Assembly: GCA_009781755.1 (NCBI GenBank)
Contig: WQVD01000005.1
Coordinates: 1 to 64,000 of the forward strand
From: Defluviitaleaceae bacterium
GTDB taxonomy: Bacteria; Bacillota; Clostridia; Lachnospirales; WQUN01
DNA length: 64,000 nt
Direction: 5' to 3'
Program-made: the position numbers and the translations under genes
Shown here: piece by piece, positions 61,048 to 64,000 of the stretch
Position numbering within the stretch: position 1 is the first letter of the stretch
Layout of the letters: each line of letters begins with the position of its first letter
Notes under the pieces: model-generated
Database searches by the model: none
Told to the model about the DNA's origin: nothing
What the model saw: only the letters and a program-made list of their open reading frames with translations

Positions 61048-62237
61048 TTTCGCAAAGTGACCGCGTTATATTGCGCGAGCTTGCAAAGCAGCAACAGGAA
61101 TACGCACATTTGCCCATCATGCAAAAACGTGAAGAAATGTGGCATAACCACAACGCGCTCATCGGCAACGATGTACCCATTCATTTTGAGGTAGGCCCGT
61201 TCAGCCATGAATTGACACCACCGCTTAAAACGACTTCCGACTTTGCGCGCAATATTGAGTGGAACATATATGGAAATATGTTAAACCACTTATTTGTTGA
61301 TGACGACCGCGTTGTGCCGAAGACATATGACATTGCGTGGCATACGCGTTTTGTTCTGTTTGGCATCGAAGTTTCGCGTCACCATGGGGAAGGTCTTGCA
61401 TTTTTATATAACCATGTCATCAAAGATTTGCGCGATGATTTTCACAAGTTGGGTGCGCCGATTATTTCGCTCGACAAAGAATCGACATTAAACGAAAAAG
61501 CCATGGTTGAAGATATTATCGGCGATATTTTGCCGACACGCGTGGTTAACGGGTATGCCTATGCAGCCAGTGCCACGCAAGAAATCGTAAAACTCATGGG
61601 CATGGAAGCTATGTACGTGGCACTCTTTGATTACCCGGAGCTTGTCTTGCAAATGATGGAGCGCCTGACGGATGCACATGTGGAATATTTCCGTTTGATC
61701 AAACAAGAAAACATACCAAACAACGGCAACGATTGGGTGTGGCAGGGGAGTTTTGGCTTCCATCCTGATAACGTGTTGTGGGGGTATGCGGACTCGCAAG
61801 AAACCGAAGGCATATCTGCCGAGGCGTATGCTGAATTTTTCTTTCCGTCCTACCAACGCATCGCCGCAGAATTTGATTTATTTTCTTATGCGTGTTGCGA
61901 ACCGGTGCATCGTATATGGGAACCATGCTTGCGTAAGCTCAACAATTTGCGCAAGCTTTCTATTTCAAATTGGTGCGATGAAGCATTCATGGGTGAGGCA
62001 TTACGCGGTACGCAAACGATATACTTCCGCAAGCCCGGCCCCAACTTTGTGGGTGTGGGCAAAACATTGGACGAAGACGCGTTTGCCAAGCACATACAAA
62101 AATCACTAACCGCCGCACGGGGGTGCAAGTTGGAAATCGCCTTCCGCGATGTATTAACCACCGTGGGCGACATGACAAAACCACGCCGCGCCGTGCAAAT
62201 CACGCGCAACCAAATAGAAAAACATTGGGGGAAATAA
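61044..62237 (+). CDS. UroD-fold protein F (divergent)
   Basis: A 397-residue, distant member of the UroD-like superfamily, recognised from the overall order (FFPSYQRIAAEFDLFSYACCEPVH, then SISNWCDE). The zinc-motif position reads Tyr282-Ala-Cys284-Cys285-Glu, so the histidine is lost and two adjacent cysteines are present. It has an N-terminal extension of about 60 residues. I chose ATG 61044, which overlaps the GH127 stop (ATGA); the longer frame lies inside the GH127 gene. The next UroD-like gene starts one base after its stop. Function unknown. Confidence 0.65.
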   Translation: MISQSDRVILRELAKQQQEYAHLPIMQKREEMWHNHNALIGNDVPIHFEVGPFSHELTPPLKTTSDFARNIEWNIYGNMLNHLFVDDDRVVPKTYDIAWHTRFVLFGIEVSRHHGEGLAFLYNHVIKDLRDDFHKLGAPIISLDKESTLNEKAMVEDIIGDILPTRVVNGYAYAASATQEIVKLMGMEAMYVALFDYPELVLQMMERLTDAHVEYFRLIKQENIPNNGNDWVWQGSFGFHPDNVLWGYADSQETEGISAEAYAEFFFPSYQRIAAEFDLFSYACCEPVHRIWEPCLRKLNNLRKLSISNWCDEAFMGEALRGTQTIYFRKPGPNFVGVGKTLDEDAFAKHIQKSLTAARGCKLEIAFRDVLTTVGDMTKPRRAVQITRNQIEKHWGK

Positions 62238-62238
62238 T

Positions 62239-63303
62239 ATGTTTGCACTCAAACCGGATTATGAACAAGCCAAGCGTCGCATTGAAACGTTTTGGCACCA
62301 TGAAGATACCGATCGCCCATTTGCCCGCATCGTGTATCCCAAAGCCAACGCGAAGCCCATCACACAAAAACACCATGCCACCAAAGAAGATTGGTGGCTG
62401 GACGTTGAATATCGTGCGGAAGCGGATGCGCAATACATGGAAAATTTCGTGTATTTTGCAGATGCGTTGCCGTTGTTAAGCCCGAATCTGGGGCCCGGTA
62501 TTTTATCTGCATGGGCGGGCTGCCCGTACACTTTTGGGCTTGAAACCGCGTGGACAGACCCCTGCGTAACCGATTGGGAAAAAGACAAAGCCATCATGGA
62601 CATGAACCATCCGCTGGCAAAAAAATTGGAAAAATATACCGCGCTCTTGTTGGAACGCGGCAAGGGAAAGTTCATCGTTGGGTTGTCAGACTTCCACCCC
62701 GGCGGCGATCACTTGGCCGCATTGCGCGGCAACGAAGCGCTGGCCATGGACATGTATGACAATCCCGATGCGATAAAGGCTTGGTTGGAATCTTCCTATG
62801 CAGAATATTTCCCCATATATGATTACTATGTAGATTGGCTCAGACGCGAAGGGCAGCCCATTGCGTCGTGGTTGCACCTGGTGGATGATGAAAAAATGTA
62901 CATCCCCAGCAATGATTTTTCCTGCATGGTTAGCAAGGATATGTTTGACGAGTTTTTTTTACCGGGGATCATCCGCGAATGCAAGCATTACGGTAAGAGT
63001 ATTTACCACTTGGACGGCCCCGGTGCGTTACAACACTTGGATTCGCTGCTTGCAATACCCGAATTGCATGCCATCCAATGGGTGCCGGGTGCCGGGCAAG
63101 ATGAATTGTATCGCTGGGTGGATGTATGCAAAAAAATATTAAACGCAAAAAAATCGCTGTACTTGGATGTGTTTAGGAAGCATGACTTGGATGTCGTCAT
63201 GGAAAACCTGCCTGCAAAGGGTCTTGCTTTAAATATTTGCAATATCCGCAATGAAGAAGATGCAAATGATGTGTTGAAACGGATTTCGTCATGGCCACGG
63301 TAG
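62239..63303 (+). CDS. UroD-fold protein G (divergent)
   Basis: A 354-residue distant UroD-like protein. The motif position reads SIYHLDGPGALQHL, keeping His257 but with Asp259 replacing Cys. It is followed by a HAIQWVPGAGQDELYRW segment, suggesting a different chemistry from methyl transfer to thiols. Ribosome binding site GGGGGAAAT. It overlaps the CobW-like gene by 13 bases and directly follows the protein F gene; F and G may form a heteromer. Substrate unknown. Confidence 0.65.
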   Translation: MFALKPDYEQAKRRIETFWHHEDTDRPFARIVYPKANAKPITQKHHATKEDWWLDVEYRAEADAQYMENFVYFADALPLLSPNLGPGILSAWAGCPYTFGLETAWTDPCVTDWEKDKAIMDMNHPLAKKLEKYTALLLERGKGKFIVGLSDFHPGGDHLAALRGNEALAMDMYDNPDAIKAWLESSYAEYFPIYDYYVDWLRREGQPIASWLHLVDDEKMYIPSNDFSCMVSKDMFDEFFLPGIIRECKHYGKSIYHLDGPGALQHLDSLLAIPELHAIQWVPGAGQDELYRWVDVCKKILNAKKSLYLDVFRKHDLDVVMENLPAKGLALNICNIRNEEDANDVLKRISSWPR

Positions 63304-64000
63304 ATTTAATTACGGGGTTGCTGGGCGCGGGCAAAACCACATTTATCAAGGGTTATGTCAAATATCTGGCGAAATCCGGCGAACGCGTTGCGGTAGTTGA
63401 AAATGAATTTGGCCGCGCAGGCGTGGACACCGCCATATTAAAAGAAGACGATGACTTAACCGTCATGGAATTAACCGGCGGATGTATTTGTTGCGATTTG
63501 AAAGTAAATTTCGTAAAGACGCTGGCCAAATTGGCTGAAACCTGTGACCGCATTATCGTGGAACCGTCGGGCGTATTTACGCTGGGCGACTTTTTCGAAG
63601 TGATGAAAGCACCGATTTTTAAAGACCGCGTACAAATCGGTACGATCGCCACCATTATCAGCGGCGTTGCACAAATGAACGAAGAAGACGAAAAACTCTT
63701 TGCGTCGCAAGTGTATGGCACGGGTATTATCGTGCTTAATCGGGGTGCATCATACGATGGTGATGTGCCCGTCATTACAGACAGCGGGTTTACCGATGCG
63801 GATTACGAAGCAATAAAAAATGCCAAACCCGGCGATACAGGGCACAAAGCAGATATCAACCATGCGTTCATTTATCAAAGCGCTTCCTTTGCCCCAGTCA
63901 TCGAAAACCAAGACGTAGAAAGCGTTGTCACTTCATTGTTTGCGCCCGAATGCGGCAATGTACTGCGCGTCAAAGGTTATATCGGCGGGTTCTTGGTGAA
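63291..64000 (+). CDS. CobW/G3E-family GTPase (3' end outside window)
   Basis: The first 236 residues of a metal-chaperone-type GTPase. It has P-loop GLLGAGKTT, switch region VVENEFGRAGVD, the metal-binding motif GGCICC and EPSG. The usual guanine motif NKxD reads LNRGASYDG, so nucleotide choice may differ. Family members insert Zn, Co or Ni into enzymes. ATG 63291 overlaps the upstream UroD-like gene by 13 bases, so it is coupled to it. A likely role is delivering zinc or handling cobalt/corrinoid for the locus. The frame is still open at the window end. Confidence 0.88.
   Translation, partial: MATVDLITGLLGAGKTTFIKGYVKYLAKSGERVAVVENEFGRAGVDTAILKEDDDLTVMELTGGCICCDLKVNFVKTLAKLAETCDRIIVEPSGVFTLGDFFEVMKAPIFKDRVQIGTIATIISGVAQMNEEDEKLFASQVYGTGIIVLNRGASYDGDVPVITDSGFTDADYEAIKNAKPGDTGHKADINHAFIYQSASFAPVIENQDVESVVTSLFAPECGNVLRVKGYIGGFLV

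Overview
The window reads as a chromosomal segment of an anaerobic Bacillota, most likely an uncultured gut-type Clostridia. The evidence is a Gram-positive-type ribosomal protein S12 (138 aa, with the insertion before the PKKPNS motif), an LPQTG sortase substrate, a CD3324-family Mor-like regulator, a YesM/YesN-type two-component pair, strong AGGAGG ribosome binding sites and sugar ABC importers lacking a local ATPase. No phage, transposase, plasmid or CRISPR sequence was seen.

Region 1 (1-8550): the tail of an unrecognised gene, a gap holding a probable ~190-nt structured RNA, then a leftward operon. In transcription order the operon encodes a sigma-region-4-like small protein, a membrane-anchored ECF sigma factor with a Pro/Thr-rich outer domain (apparently starting at ATC, just after an in-frame amber stop), a 1765-aa InlB-repeat LPQTG surface protein and an AbrB-type regulator.

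Region 2 (8550-15740): housekeeping genes. The str operon rpsL-rpsG-fusA (no tuf) runs leftward. A DUF512 radical-SAM protein and a TPR protein run rightward. Next come an attenuator with a short leader peptide, a 43-codon ORF, a CD3324-family regulator and tRNA-Ser(GGA).

Region 3 (15941-64000, continuing past the end): a glycan-catabolism locus of about 30 genes. It encodes GH2 (three), GH4 (two), GH43, GH78 and GH127 enzymes, a CE15-like esterase, a sugar epimerase, RhaD, an ADP-ribosylglycohydrolase-type enzyme, a DeoR regulator, a YesM/YesN pair and two sugar importers (four permeases, two binding proteins) around NHL, YIP1 and DUF5696 proteins. Seven divergent uroporphyrinogen-decarboxylase-fold (UroD/MtaA-like) proteins are threaded through it. 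One of them sits with a corrinoid protein and a DUF1638 protein in the rhamnose operon, and the last UroD gene overlaps a CobW-type GTPase gene.

The enzymes fit removal of rhamnose, arabinofuranose, galactose and mannose from a plant polymer such as pectin side chains or arabinogalactan. The main idea is that the UroD-fold proteins add a methyl-group step, for example removing O-methyl groups from methylated sugars. Only one of the seven (25792-26835) keeps the complete His-x-Cys...Cys zinc site of methylcobamide methyltransferases, and it is the one beside the corrinoid protein. The other six have graded substitutions at that site, so they may do something not yet described.
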